Origin: Pohlia nutans
Taxonomy: Eukaryota > Streptophyta > Bryopsida > Bryales > Mniaceae
Assembly (NCBI GenBank): GCA_022496805.1
Contig: CM040090.1
Span: 5,946,001 to 6,010,000, forward strand
Direction: 5' to 3'
Length of the DNA stretch: 64,000 bases
Shown here in pieces: positions 25,122 to 36,861 of the stretch. The first letter of the stretch is position 1; each line of letters begins with the position of its first letter. The position numbers and the translations under genes were made by a program. Below the pieces are notes generated by a model. The model was not told where the DNA came from and ran no database searches. It saw nothing but the letters and a program-made list of their open reading frames with translations.

Positions 25122-26983
25122 GGTCAGTTGCGTAACGTCCAGTACGCAGCCTCAGCCTTCAAATCAGTGTTGGTGAAAACTTCGAACCTTTTTGAACCAT
25201 ATTGAAAAATACGTGTTACATCACTGTCTCCCATTTTCCACGACGGGGATCGACCAAATGGTCTACTGCACAAACACAAAAACTGAGCACTGAGAATGAG
25301 ACGAGAACAATCAACTATCCCACTGTCGGTGCTTTCTAGATGACATCGTACGTGAATACTTCATACTAATTAGGTGAATACTACTTTAATACTGTAAGCG
25401 ATTCCAACTCGTGGTCGATAAATCCCGTACCAGAGGCCGGGGTTGATCGATGTCCATAAGTGCATAATCACGGACTCTTACCAAGAGCATGAATCAAATT
25501 CTAAGACACCAATGATCACAACTAAGTAAAAAACCAGTGCACTTGATCTTAAGTTAGTATACGTGTGCAATGATGTTATCTTACCTACGATAAAGAAGCG
25601 GTACTAGAATTGTGCCTGGTGTAAAACCCATGCAACAACAGAAACCAAAGACCGTAAATGACCGAATAATATGATCACGAATTCCGAGAGTCCAGCGTTG
25701 AAGCCAATGTAGTACCGAGTCCAGGCTCAAGTCCAGTACCTCAATTCCACAGTCACGCGCTGCTTCGAAAAGCTCGAACTCATGCAGGAGCTTAGTACAG
25801 TGGGTACCTTGGCGATCGAGATCTGCACACGGGCAGAATAGAGCCCTAGCTAGGAGCAAATTGGCCGAGATTGGCCGTATCGATCCCAACAGTGAAGCAC
25901 ACAATCAGCCAAAAAGGCTTGCGAGACGATGATCGGGGCACTAGTACCACCTACCGGAACTGGGAAAAGCAACGGGACTTGATGAGATGCACAGTACTGG
26001 CCACAAGATCTCACTCACTCGATCAAGCTAGGCCAGCAGGGCGAGGGAGGGATCCATGGCTGCTGATTGTGGTAGCAAAACGACGAGCAGGAGGGAGGTC
26101 ACGCCACCCCAGCTGTTCAGACAAGCGACAGAAACAGCAACCACGTCCCGATATCGCGCTGCCAGTGAATCCCCGTCCGCCACTGTTGCGCTTGCTCCAC
26201 GACAAGCCCTGGGCCTATCTTTAGCCCACCCCCCTCCAAAAGCCGGATTTACCAACACCCCCACCTTTCCCTGTTCAGATTTCTTCCTTTCTCTTTCTGT
26301 ATTTTGCCGTTTTTTGCGAATTTTTACTCGTATGGTATTCAACTCCGTCACCACATGATGCAAGACTCTCTGCAGAACATGCAAGCCTCTGGAGGAAACA
26401 GTAATTTCACGTCCCGGCCTCACTGTTTTCTGCAATTTATTTATTTATTTTTGGACACAAATGAAACTTGTTTCATTGCAATATGGTTTGGGAATCTTAT
26501 AAATGGTAACTTAAGTTCAGACATGCCCGTGAATGTTATGTGCAGCTCACTGGAAAGGAAAATACATTCAAGCCTATAGAGCAATTAGTAATTTTACTTC
26601 CTAGCCTAGACAGTGTAAGTTTTGTGTGTGTTTTACACATAGTAAGTGAACACGTCATGTAGATCACTGGAGAGGGCTGCATGCAACTGAGCCTTCAGAG
26701 CAATTAGTAAGTTTTACTTCCCGTGTGGCAATACAATGGTGGAGCCGTAAGGCCCTGCAAGTGAAAAGTCTTTACATTTTGCGGGCACCTCGCAACCTGG
26801 GAGGCCTGCAAAAATTTTGAGATTTGGAATTTGCCTTGCAGTGAGGTTTTTCAAGAAAAACAAAATAAACCAATCGTATAATCCTGGGCTTTTGCCTTTT
26901 AATTACAATCATGCAAAATTTATTCAGACATGGTTGAACTAATCTTCTAAAAGACCTAATTACATTCTGATTCGGATGGGAAT
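25122..26983. other. 5' flank of the response regulator with a dispersed short repeat
   Basis: Contains the presumed promoter and leader of the response regulator. No other gene is supported; ORFs at 25581-26435 are frame shadows of GC-rich DNA. The motif GAGCAATTAGTAANTTTTAC occurs near 26579 and 26699, with a related stretch at 28348 and a partial one near 26395, each followed by ACTTCC or similar and twice by a GGTGGAGCC block: a small dispersed repeat. Confidence 0.35.
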
Positions 26984-27145
26984 GGAAACCCAAACTATGG
27001 TCAAGAGATCGTTGATTTCTTTTCATAAAAAATAAAAACTATATTTTATTGCCTATTTTCAGCCCATTTCTTTAAACTCTCAACAAAGTTTGGGCACTCA
27101 ATCCCACGGCCTCTCGACTTGGACGGCCATAGAGTAAAGCGGCCC
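26984..27145. mobile_element. Truncated MITE, group F copy 2
   Basis: Matches the right 45 percent of group F (CCTATTTTCAGCCCATTTCTTT, then CACGGCCTCTCGACTTGGACG and GTAAAGCGGCCC). The left half is absent. Confidence 0.65.
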
Positions 27146-27207
27146 TGAGACTACATGCAAGGGCCTAAGGGCCTCATAGCGGCTGTTCACTCACACTCTA
27201 AAACTAA

Positions 27208-27379
27208 ATGAAAAGAGCCAAAGGCCCTTCCAAAATGCTTCTTGACTTTAAATCCTAGCGTGTCAAAAAATGGCCCTTCAAATCACTATTTAGTTGACTC
27301 TATCTCTACATTCTACTTGTGATTGGTCCATTGACTATTTGATGTGCATTTTTTATGTGCGAGGGGCGTGCAAGGGTCA
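27208..27379. repeat. Dispersed repeat, group I copy 1
   Basis: About 170 bp whose inverse appears at 42746-42914: shared blocks include AAGGCCCTTCCAAAAT, AATCACTATTTAGTTGACT, GTGATTGGTYCATTGACTAT and GGCGTGCAAGG. Non-coding. Confidence 0.7.
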
Positions 27380-27713
27380 TAACATTAAGTAGCCTTCCAG
27401 GAGGGTGCCTTCTAGTTTCATTCGCCTTTATATATGGCTCAGTGACTAGTAATTTGAATTGCATGGACTATTCAATCAAATAAACAATTACAAAGCACTG
27501 TTAAATTGTGATTGAGTGAGTGCTTTTGATTACTATTCACCATGGTTGATTGCTCTTGCTCAATGCCACTTGTCCCTATAGCTACTGATGTGATGTGGAA
27601 TATCCCACATCATTTCATTTGGGGATGAAATAATGTGGGATATTCCATATCATTTTGTTGAAGAAAAGCAGCAGTCACAAAGGCTACTAAACGTTACGAT
27701 GGGAGAGTATAAG

Positions 27714-28262
27714 TTAACCCCTAAAAGCCCGAGGGGTATTGGACAAAACATAGATGTGTTATAATATGTGCCTTCCATATGTTTGATGAAGGTTGGTTCA
27801 ATAGACAAAATGTAGAGTATCATCTTTACAAATTATCCGTACGGTCAAACTTCCTAAATAATCTTTAGATCATTTTTTAATGAATTTAAAAGCATTAACC
27901 TTCGAAAATTTGTATAAATTATAATTTTCAATTTTAGAGTTCAAAATTTAGTACGATTGGTTAAAGTTGGGCTATCTATCGTAAACTTCAAAAAAGCAAG
28001 AGAAATGATGGAGGAATCATCATTACTTTCCCCAAATAGCAAATTTTGTAACACTAAGACAATGTTGAGGTGATCTACTTTGAAAAATTCTCCCGGGTGG
28101 AGTTTAACTCGGATTGCCATAATTCAAATTGGGTTGGAAAGTAGACTTGATGTAGTATTTTAAAATATTTTTTATTTTTTAAAAAAAGATTTTTTTGTTC
28201 CGGGCAGCCCGTTTTTTCCGGGCAGCGACCAGAAAATGGTCGCTCGGGAGCTTAGGGGTTAA
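27714..28262. mobile_element. TTAA-flanked MITE, group D copy 1 (piggyBac-like)
   Basis: 549 bp, from TTAACCCCTAAAAGCCCG to CGGGAGCTTAGGGGTTAA. A degenerate copy lies at about 34345-34880 (shared CATAGATGTGTTATAA, AAATTCTCCYSGGTGGAGTT, GTAGACTTGATTTTATATTTT-like blocks). It has no transposase. Confidence 0.7.
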
Positions 28263-29000
28263 GTGCAAGGCCTCTTCAAAAGTTCAAATGCAAATGAATA
28301 ATTTTCTCTAGCGTGTACGAGTGGAGATGCTCTGGTCAGTCCAGTGAGAGCAATTAATTAAATAACTAGTAAGTTTTACTTCCCAACAGTGGTGGAGCCC
28401 TTTTACGTGCCTGCCGACGCCCATGCATGGGTGGCGTTGCCCGTCTCTGCTGCACATCACTTTCTATTCTTTGCGCAACCAGTTTCTATTCCGGCATTTC
28501 CCCCTTCCCGATGCGCCGGGTGCCGGAATCATTTAGCACGCCCTTCTGCACATTAACTTAGTATTAATATTATTATCATTATTTTATTGTTTTACTTACT
28601 TACTTATAGATCCCCGGCCTGACGGAGTGCTGAGGAGTGAGTGAGTGAAGGCCCATTCACATATGGCACTGCTGCAGCATCCGTGCGTGCGTTCAGTAAC
28701 TTTGAGGGAATCTGTGGGAAACCAAGAAATATAAAATATGAAATGAGAAATTACAGGAACGCAACACAAGAAGGAACGCAACGCAAAAAGAGAGCATGCC
28801 TCAACTTGCGTTGATGAATTGTAGTTGCACAGTGTTACACAGTAGTTGCGGCAAGAAAAGACAAGGCCTTCAATATTTTTTTGTTTTTGGGTTTTACCTT
28901 CCTCCATTTGGGGAACGCAAACGCAAGTGCGGTAGTGGTCTGGTGTGAATGGGCCATGAGTGAGTGGGAAAAGGCCGGGAGTTCCCAGAATTGTAACTTA

Positions 29001-29512
29001 GGAGCGGTTTACACGAAGGACCAAGAGCCATGACCAAGAAAATTAAATCATTTTCATGGTCATGGCTCTTGGCCAAGAGCCGTGACCATGAAAAATCAAA
29101 AATGGATTTTTGATTGGCTTGGTCACTCTTGTAGTGTAAAGTGGATTTGGACCGGGACAACTTTGGGCTGATTTTTTTAATATAAATCCCAACGATCTAC
29201 AGTAACGTCAAAAAAATTGGGAAAAGAATATTAAAATAAAAAAATTCGGCCAATGGCTAATTTTTAGCGTTACGGCTCCCTTGATTTTCGTTGAGTCGAG
29301 CATTTTGCCTCGACTCAACGGAAAACCCGTTGGACCATGGCACATTATCCAAATGGCAGATTTTAGTAGTTTTTGGGGACCTCAAAGTTAGTGGTCATTC
29401 TCCTTTTTTCAAGGTAGTGTAAAGCCAAATGGGACCAAGAGCTCTTTTTGGGCCAATCACAGATTTTATAATTCCATGGTCATGGCTCTTGGTCTTTAGT
29501 GTAAACCGCCCC
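29001..29512. mobile_element. 512-bp MITE, group G (PIF/Harbinger-like)
   Basis: Left end GGAGCGGTTTACAC and right end GTGTAAACCGCCCC are inverse apart from one base, flanked on both sides by TTA (28998-29000 and 29513-29515). Inside, CCAAGAGCCATGACC and GGTCATGGCTCTTGG occur repeatedly, giving extensive hairpin potential. The 3-bp TTA duplication is typical of PIF/Harbinger. Confidence 0.75.
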
Positions 29513-29515
29513 TTA

Positions 29516-30850
29516 GGCAAGCTTACAGTAAGTGAAGATATTAAGTTACTATAAGGTATAGACACCCATAACCGATAACGCACCCATCACAAATAAGTAG
29601 ATTTCCTGGGTGCTGCGCATTGGAAAACCAGAAGCCGATATTTATATCCAGGATATTCAGGATGCGTCCTCCAATAGAACGCGTCTGTGACTGTTACGGA
29701 ATTAAATAGTCTTATGTTTGTTCACTACTCTTGTTGTTGTCGGTCATGGGTGAAGCTATATGTTGGTTATGGGCTCTAACCAACTTTCGAACAATAAAAT
29801 TTGTAGTAATTCTAATTTTACTTAGTTAATTTTGGAAAAAATCTCATTCTCCATGAACCTTATTTTCCTACGCACAAAAAATAACTCCTTCTTGATAACC
29901 CAAGATATGCTATGCTGAAATGCTTAAGTTATCGGTTATAGGTATCTGTACCTTAACTTAAGCGGAGCTGCCTCCGTCCGTCATTGATTGATTCCTTCCG
30001 TCCGTGAAGGTCCCACATACTGATCGGAATGCATCGATCAGCGCAACTCATCGATATCTACATTGTCTAGAGCAGGCACCAAGGGTCATAACCGACATTC
30101 TTGCCCTCGTGTGTGAATCATCCTTCTGCTACAAGAAGAACCTAGCTAGTACACGTAATGCGTGTGGTGCTAATTCCCAAAGCACGTACTATGGTAAAAT
30201 ATACATAGCATACTGGAGCAATACAAGCAAACACTCTTTTCAAATGGGACCACAATCTAATTATGATTAGAAACTAAGTTTACATGATAATTACAAGGAA
30301 ATCTCACAATTTATGAAATACAAGTGGCATTCATACATCACTTAGAAGACTCAATATTCTTCTTGAGAGATCCACTTTGAAAAGGGGACTCCCTCCAGTT
30401 TGATATGAATGGTATCAAATGTGCACACAAAAAATTAGCTTTGTACCAATGTAAGCAACTAGTAGATATCTCAAAATCAACGAGTATATATCTCAAAATG
30501 TAGGACAAGGCTACATTTACTGTTCTTTTGGCCAAAATCTGTTAGAAAATCAAGACCATTGTAAACATTGGAGCTTTGTCATGTCAAGTTGCCAACACAC
30601 ATAAAGACCTCAACTTTGTAGGATGCCCGAAACATATACCTAAAATCATTAATATATTTCATAACGTTTTTGAGCCTCACTACTGTTCACCTCCAAATTT
30701 GAAGTATTTGTCAAAAGATTAAACAAATCATAGAGAATTTTCTCTAACATCAACTGGTCCAAGCAAGAGGATTGGAGAGTTGGATTATTTTAGTAGCATA
30801 TTCTTTACAATGTTGCATCAGCGTAAAGGGTGATTATGGCCTAACAAGGT
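29516..30850. other. Intergenic DNA without recognised content
   Basis: No gene or repeat could be supported. Short ORFs at 30004-30270 and 30338-30535 lack recognisable features. Confidence 0.35.
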
Positions 30851-30854
30851 AATA

Positions 30855-31300
30855 TAAAGAACTAAGTTACATCAAGAACAAAATTGAACCTCATATTTTT
30901 AATTTAGCCATTTTGAGTAGGTCCTATATGGACTTTCTCTTGTTTAAATTCATTTTCTTTTAAACCAACACAAGCAATGTTCTTTGTTGATTTGAATGAC
31001 ATAAAATTCGGTTCCCTTTGAATTATCGATTAACCCTTAAACGACATATGCTTTCCTGATACCACACCCAAAATCTCTTTTAAATTTCATTTTAAGCATG
31101 ATTATGTTTTTAATTTACTTTGACTCTATTCTAAAGAAGTATAGATCTCTCTAGGGTGCTCAGTTTGGCATTTTATAAACCCCATTTGGTGCAATGGAGT
31201 AGAAGTTATGAGGAAGATTCTCCCAAAATATAACCAAGCCCGTGGGGCTTGCATTGTCGTTTAAGGGTTAACTAGAAAACACTGAATCTTTGGTTGTGTA
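30855..31300. mobile_element. Group B MITE copy 5, host of a nested insertion
   Basis: Two flanks, about 30855-31029 and 31272-31300, together match group B (GCCATTTTGAGTAGGTCCTA, ACACAAGCAATGTTCTTTGT, CATAAAATTCGGTTCC, then GAATCTTTGGTTG). They are separated by a 242-bp element inserted at TTAA. Confidence 0.6.
31030..31271. mobile_element. 242-bp TTAA-flanked MITE, group E, nested in group B
   Basis: Perfect terminal inverted repeats TTAACCCTTAAACGACA and TGTCGTTTAAGGGTTAA. It interrupts group B copy 5 precisely at TTAA; the matching position in copy 1 reads ATCGTTTAAACTTG, so the original site had a single TTAA. This is the clearest evidence here for duplication of TTAA on insertion. Confidence 0.8.
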
Positions 31301-31527
31301 CAACATAACATTTTACAACAGTAGGGTTCCAAATCCCATCTATTGCTTGGATCAAATGTTACAAATACAATAACTTTTCTTAGAACTATGGTGAGAGAGG
31401 ACATTTAGCAATGAATGAGAGAATCATTTAATCAAACAAGGAAACCTTCCTTAAGATGTGAAGAAAAGAACGTCCAAGAGCATCGCAAAAAATCTTGAAA
31501 ATTTAATAGGGATAAAAAGTATAGGGC

Positions 31528-31750
31528 TTAACCCCTGATTGAGTCTCATGTTTTTCTTTTTGCACTTTAGAGTAAATCATGTATGAAACCTTCTTTTATA
31601 CAAATTTATTTGTTTTTCAACCAACACATATGATGTCCTTCACTGAGTCCAATGATACAAAATATGAATTGTATTTTTCAAGATATGATCCATTGAATTT
31701 GTCATCCCAAGACAATGAATCCTTCACTGAGTCCTTTTAGGGTTTCCAAT
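31528..31750. mobile_element. TTAA-flanked MITE, group B copy 6
   Basis: Left end TTAACCCCTGATTGAG, decayed right end GTCCTTTTAGGGTTTCC, about 223 bp. Internal CAACACATATGATGTCCTTC and AAGATATGATCCATTGAAT match group B. Confidence 0.6.
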
Positions 31751-32176
31751 GTAATGCAATAAACTTACCTTCCTCTTCTACTGGAGCCGGCAGTAGGAAT
31801 ACCATAAATCGTGAAGGTCCAAAAGCTGTGCAGTAGATTGGCATTGAAATAGTTAAGACTATGACCATAAACCGCTTTTTAAGAGATTAGTGTTGACCAA
31901 TCGACTTCTTATATTTTCTTTATTTTGGGTAGAATGGCTGAATGGTGGGTCAACCCATATATTGACTTTGGATTAGTCCTAGTATCGGTTTAAGATGAGC
32001 CTATGCAAACACAAAGGGATTTGAAATACTTCTTCTCACTTTGAAAAATTGTAGAAAAATATCTATATGAGATAAAAATATGAAATCACTTTACCTCTTT
32101 ATGATTTCGTCTCTTCTATGTACAAAAATTGGGTCCTAAGATCAAATTGAGTCCTAAGATCAAATTGTATTTCTAA

Positions 32177-32622
32177 GGCCCTAATTACACTACAGGTGAG
32201 AAGCCGTGGAGAAAACCTCACAAGGGCCATAGCTCATGCTCGAGAAGCCAACCTTTGAACTTGACGGCCTTTGGATATAGTGTAAAGTGAGAAGGGGCCA
32301 CAAAATAAAGTGCCGATTTTTAAATATAAAGTTCTTACATATTTCTTAAAAATAAAGAATGATTGGTTGTGAGAATTTTGGCCAAACGGTCCCTAGATTT
32401 TGCGTTAAACCCATCTCTTGAGGTGGGCTTGACGCAAAATCCGGGGCCTTGAAAAATGTGCACTTTTGTTGCCACAAATGACAAAAGTGTTGTTCATGTC
32501 ATTTTCTCCTCCTTCTGTCCCTTGTACTGAAAATTTCCAGTGTAAAATGACATTCTTTGGTCTTCTCAATCATTGGCTAAAATTTCTCTCTTCACGATTT
32601 CTCCCCTAGTGTAAGGAGGCCC
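32177..32622. mobile_element. 446-bp MITE, group H (PIF/Harbinger-like)
   Basis: Left end GGCCCTAATTACACTACAGG and right end CCCCTAGTGTAAGGAGGCCC are imperfect inverses, flanked on both sides by TAA (32174-32176, 32623-32625). Internal AAATYCGG/GATTTTGCG blocks pair. Non-coding. Confidence 0.65.
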
Positions 32623-32674
32623 TAATATCCAAATCTCCTTATTTTCACTGCCTGTTTGTGGTATTTCTATGCAG

Positions 32675-32771
32675 CTACGTGTGGGGGCAAGTTAAGATTT
32701 TTGCAAATGGCGAGGAAGTGAATCTGAAGTGGAGCGAAGAAATGGCGATGCGTGTGCAGCATGTCGAGTGA
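32675..32771 (+). pseudogene. Possible orphan terminal exon of an unknown gene
   Basis: After a good acceptor (TTTGTGGTATTTCTATGCAG) an open frame of 31 codons (GQVKIFANGEEVNLKWSEEM within it) runs to TGA. The composition looks like real protein, but no other exon of the same gene is found upstream, where MITE group H ends 50 bp earlier. I do not recognise the family. It could be a gene remnant or chance. Confidence 0.25.
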
Positions 32772-33269
32772 TCCCGCACCTTAAAATACACGGATTTGGG
32801 ACAAAATTAGCCTTTGCATTCCAAGGTGTGATTTTTAAGTGATACTTTTGATATTTGATAGTATTGATATTGATAGTAGTAAGTAGGAGTGTGGCCGGAG
32901 GAGGGCGTAACTGAAATAAGTTAAGGGAGGATTCACTGGCTGGGGCGCTGTGGCCGAGACATGATTGTCCCGGCGGGGGCTCCTCCTCGGTAGTGCGGTG
33001 ATCATGGCGGTCCGGGAATCATATCGCCTGCTTGATTTGTTTGTTGCTTTGCTTGCCTTCATTCCCCTAAAGTTAGCTCACTCCTGAGGCTGGTTGTTGG
33101 ACTTGGATTTTATCACCGTGTTTCACTGTAGCCTCACTGCCTCCTCGTCTTCTTCTTGTCCTTCACTTCTTATGATTCTGTTATTCCCTCTGCCTGCCTT
33201 CCTGCCTTCATCAGAGAATGTTTTGTTCCTCTGCCTGATGACTTTTCTTCCTCCAGTCCAGTCCTATCA

Positions 33270-33633
33270 GGGTCGCTTCACACTATGGGCCAAAGGTCGA
33301 GAGGCCGTCGGTTTCCACCAATCAAATTGCAAGAAACCATGGTTTCGGCCTCCAGACCCTTCACACTAGAGGCCAAAGTCCAAAGGCCGTGGACCTTCAA
33401 AATGCTTACATGGCAACACTTTTTGATTAAGGTGACGGCCTCTCGACCTCTCATTTGGGTCCTACATTTTGCAAGACCCGTCACCATGGTCGAGAGGCCG
33501 TCGATTTCTTTTCATAAAAAATGAAAACTATATTTTATGCCTATTTTCAGTAGATTTCTTTGGACTCTCAACAAAGTTTGGACTCTCAATCCCACGGCCT
33601 CTCGACTTGGACGGCTATAGTGTGAAGCGGCCC
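33270..33633. mobile_element. MITE, group F copy 3
   Basis: 364 bp, ends GGGTCGCTTCACACTATGG and ATAGTGTGAAGCGGCCC, flanked by a perfect TCA direct repeat (33267-33269, 33634-33636). Homologous over its full length to 16154-16514. Confidence 0.8.
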
Positions 33634-34344
33634 TCAGTCTCTTTGTGAATTGTGACAGTCCCTGAAGTTCTTTCTTGTCCAAACAGAACCTCTGCTTCTC
33701 ATGCCATGATTCTACCATACCATGATTCCTCTCCTCATTTTCTAAACCTAGGCTTTGGTATTTTATTGTCAGGAGTTATAGTAAAATCAAGGTGTAAAAG
33801 TAAATATGAGGTAAATACTAAGGTAGAGTAGCCGCTTGTTTTTTTTTTTTTTTTGAAGTGTACTAAGAGCAGATAATTTTATCTGTAAGGGTCAGCAAAA
33901 AAAATAATTATAAAGATTGAAACCCAAAAAAAACATTTAAAAAAAAAATTGTGGTGAGAAATAGAATCTTAGAGAATCTTCTTATCATTTGAGAAAAAAT
34001 TGTAAATATTTGGTTGATCTTGGTGTCCGGGTATGGTTGTGAAGGTCACTTACCTATAGGGTAGGTCACTCAATTTTCCCACTCGTGCAACTTGCTATAT
34101 TAACACTTAAGGAAAACACAATTCTTTTTTTATTTTTGAGGGTCATGTTCATAACTTTCCTTTTACAAACTGTTGTGAAAAATTCTTTTGGTACGTTACT
34201 CCTTTTGTCCCATAATAAGCTTCTTGTTCAAAGAAAATTCCTAAATAAACTCTACCATTGCAGTCCAATAGTGTGGATCTTGAGCACAATGGTGTGGGAC
34301 CTTAAGCCAATAGGAGCAGTTAGTTTCAGCAATATGAAGCTTAT

Positions 34345-34880
34345 TAAGTCCTAAATGACAAAGGAGGTAAAGGGAAAACCTAGATGTGTTATAAAATGTT
34401 ACTTTTGCAACTTTAATGAAATTAGGTCCAAAACAAAAAAAATAAGAAGCACAATGTTTAGTTGTTATCGATACAAATTAACTTTCAAAAAATGTTTTAG
34501 ATACTCATCTAATGAATTTAGGAGCATTTTCTATTTAATTTTCACAAAAATTACAAATTTCATTTTTAGAATTTGAAATTTGGTATATTTGGTTAAAAAT
34601 AGACATTATATTCTAAATTTTAAAAAGAAAATTTTCAAATGAGATAACATCATCAATTTCCCAAAATAGTAAAATTTCTAACACTATAACAATATTGAGG
34701 TCTTTGTCTTTGAAAAATTCTCCTCGGTGGAGTTTACCTCGAATTGATATGATTCAAATTGGGTTCAAAAGTAGACTTGATTTTATATTTTAAAATGTAT
34801 ATATTTTTTAAATAAAATAAAATATTCATTTAGAGCATCCCGTAAAAAAGGCAACGATCATAAAATAGTTGTTTGGTCAC
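34345..34880. mobile_element. Degenerate TTAA-type MITE, group D copy 2
   Basis: Matches 27714-28262 through most of its length, but both termini have decayed beyond recognition (GTAAAGGGAAAACC on the left, GGTCACTAGGTGACGG on the right). Older copy of the same group. Confidence 0.55.
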
Positions 34881-36180
34881 TAGGTGACGGTGCTAGAGTT
34901 TGAACAAGGCAAATGGGTTGCAAAGATGAAGGATATGTAACATTGGCCCATGAGTCGACAGGAAAAAAAAAAGACGAGCGGGGATCTTGTAGAGCAAGGT
35001 GTACAAATTGCATGGAAGCATTATGAGAGCCATCTCGTGAGGGACACAAATGGGTTGTTAAAGACGCACCTATATTCTCATAAAAAACGTACTAGTAAGA
35101 ACAAGGGGTGGACTTGGACAAGAGAATAACGTATGAGAGCACGGTGAGCTAATGAAGGTAAATATCAAAGTTCCAATACAAGCAAAACCGCATTTGGTGG
35201 AGTGTATTGGACTATTATTGGAAGAAATAGACAATGAACGTTTGCACAATGACTTGGATGCATATTAATAGGTTTAGTACATCGTATGAGACACATGGTA
35301 CTATGAGTTGTATTATGTAGTAGCAATAGCTATATAGTATAGCACAGCGTGCAGTATACGATTGATGTGCATGGGTGCTTTAAATGACTTGATGTTTTGG
35401 TAAAAAATGCAAATAACTTTGTATCCATTTTTTACTACCCCCTTAATACATTGTTTTGTAGTAAACAAAGTACTAGTGTAACATTTAATCCAAAATTTTC
35501 CACGATCTGAGTAATTTGAAACCTCCAAAATTCCCACTTTAACAGTTTGTCAATTCCTAATCCTAAGACCCACGAGTTCCAAAATTATACCCCCTTGCAA
35601 CTTCAAAAAAAGTTCATTTTTGTTCGACAGGCGACAAGTGCATTGTCATACATCCAAGTGCAAAAACTCCTAATTCAGTGTTAAATATGCAGTTTCTCAT
35701 CCTCCGTGGAAAAACTAAAAGAGCTAAAAATAGATTTTTGGAGTGGTTAAAAATAAATGTCACCAAAGTGTAGATCTCGTCGCACTTGTCAAAAAAGTAT
35801 ATAGGGTCCAAAATGACTATTTTTAGCCCTTTCAGTTTTTCCATAGAGGGTGGCATTTACTTAAACAAAATTTTAACTACATAAAATTTAGAATACTTGG
35901 GTACCCGCTTTGTGACCATTAGCATGGCAATCATGATAATTCATCATAATCAAAACAATTGTAGAAGCACATAATTATCGAGGCATTAAAATTGTGCTTG
36001 CACTCAAGATTTCTTTTCTAATGCCATCGAAAAACACTAAGACCGGCTCACCATACATGGATGTTAGAAAACGCATCTTCATTGATGGAATAAAAAAAAA
36101 AGACCTCGGTAGGAGATGGACTGCACATGAAAAAATGAAAACAAGTTTTTGATTCTAAAAAAGCAAGCCAAGCAGTGACT
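34881..36180. other. Intergenic DNA without recognised content
   Basis: No coding region supported. Very AT-rich; homopolymer runs near 36090. Confidence 0.35.
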
Positions 36181-36334
36181 TAGTCTCGAAAGGAGGCTCT
36201 CTTTGGCGTAGTCTTGCAAGGAGGCTCTCTTGGGCGTAGTCTCAAAAGGAGGCTTTCTTGGAAGTTGTCTCGAAAGGAGGCTTTCTTGGACGTTGTCTCG
36301 AAAGGAGGCTCTTTTGGGCATAGTCTCGAAAGGA
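36181..36334. repeat. 28-bp tandem repeat, 5.5 units, upstream of the PLATZ-like gene
   Basis: Five full 28-bp units plus a half, consensus built on GTCTCGAAAGGAGGCTCTCT followed by TGGGCGTA. The array ends 11 bp before a TATA-like box. It could hold repeated promoter binding sites (inference). Confidence 0.85.
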
Positions 36335-36344
36335 TAACCCGGCC

Positions 36345-36352
36345 TATTTAAG
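36345..36352 (+). promoter_or_regulatory. Candidate TATA box of the PLATZ-like gene
   Basis: TATTTAAG in the context GGCCTATTTAAGCAAGG, immediately after the 28-bp repeat array and about 510 bp upstream of the candidate start codon. Confidence 0.4.
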
Positions 36353-36861
36353 CAAGGACCCCTTGCCTTCTTTCTTCATTAGCAACAACATTAATCTGCC
36401 ATCTCCGTCTCTCCCACGGAGCTTGCAAAGTGCATGCCATTTGTGAAGCTTCTAAGTTCTTCCTGATGATCATTGATCATTGTTAAGAGATTGTCTAATA
36501 TTGTACTAGGTGAAGTGCCAATTTGCATAATTGCTAGCTTTTGGAAGCACTTCAATCGTTGAATCAATTCTACGTTCTTCGCTTTTTTCTAGTTCTTCTT
36601 GCTTTTTGCCCTTTGGCATATTAGGCAATGGACTTGTTCTTTCTTGTTCATAGGTTAATTCCTTGAATACAACGTGGCTTGCAATAGCCCCACATGATTT
36701 TAATTTTTGCCACAACACACAACTAGCCATTTTTAACATCACTATTTGACCTACAATTCAACTAATCTTCACTTTTTGTTTGTTTGCCTTTTGCTGATTG
36801 TTGCTGACTTGAGACACTTATTTCTATTCTTACTTTGGTTTGACGTTTCAAACACCCATCC

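Noticed and set aside
31769..31825. Minus-strand exon-like segment (acceptor, 57 bp, GTAAGT donor; reads WTFTIYGIPTAGSS)
   Set aside because: Good splice borders, but no neighbouring exon could be found and it is too short to support.
36181..36334. 28-bp repeats as a CRISPR array
   Set aside because: Units are directly adjacent without spacers, in a plant nuclear context; an ordinary tandem repeat.
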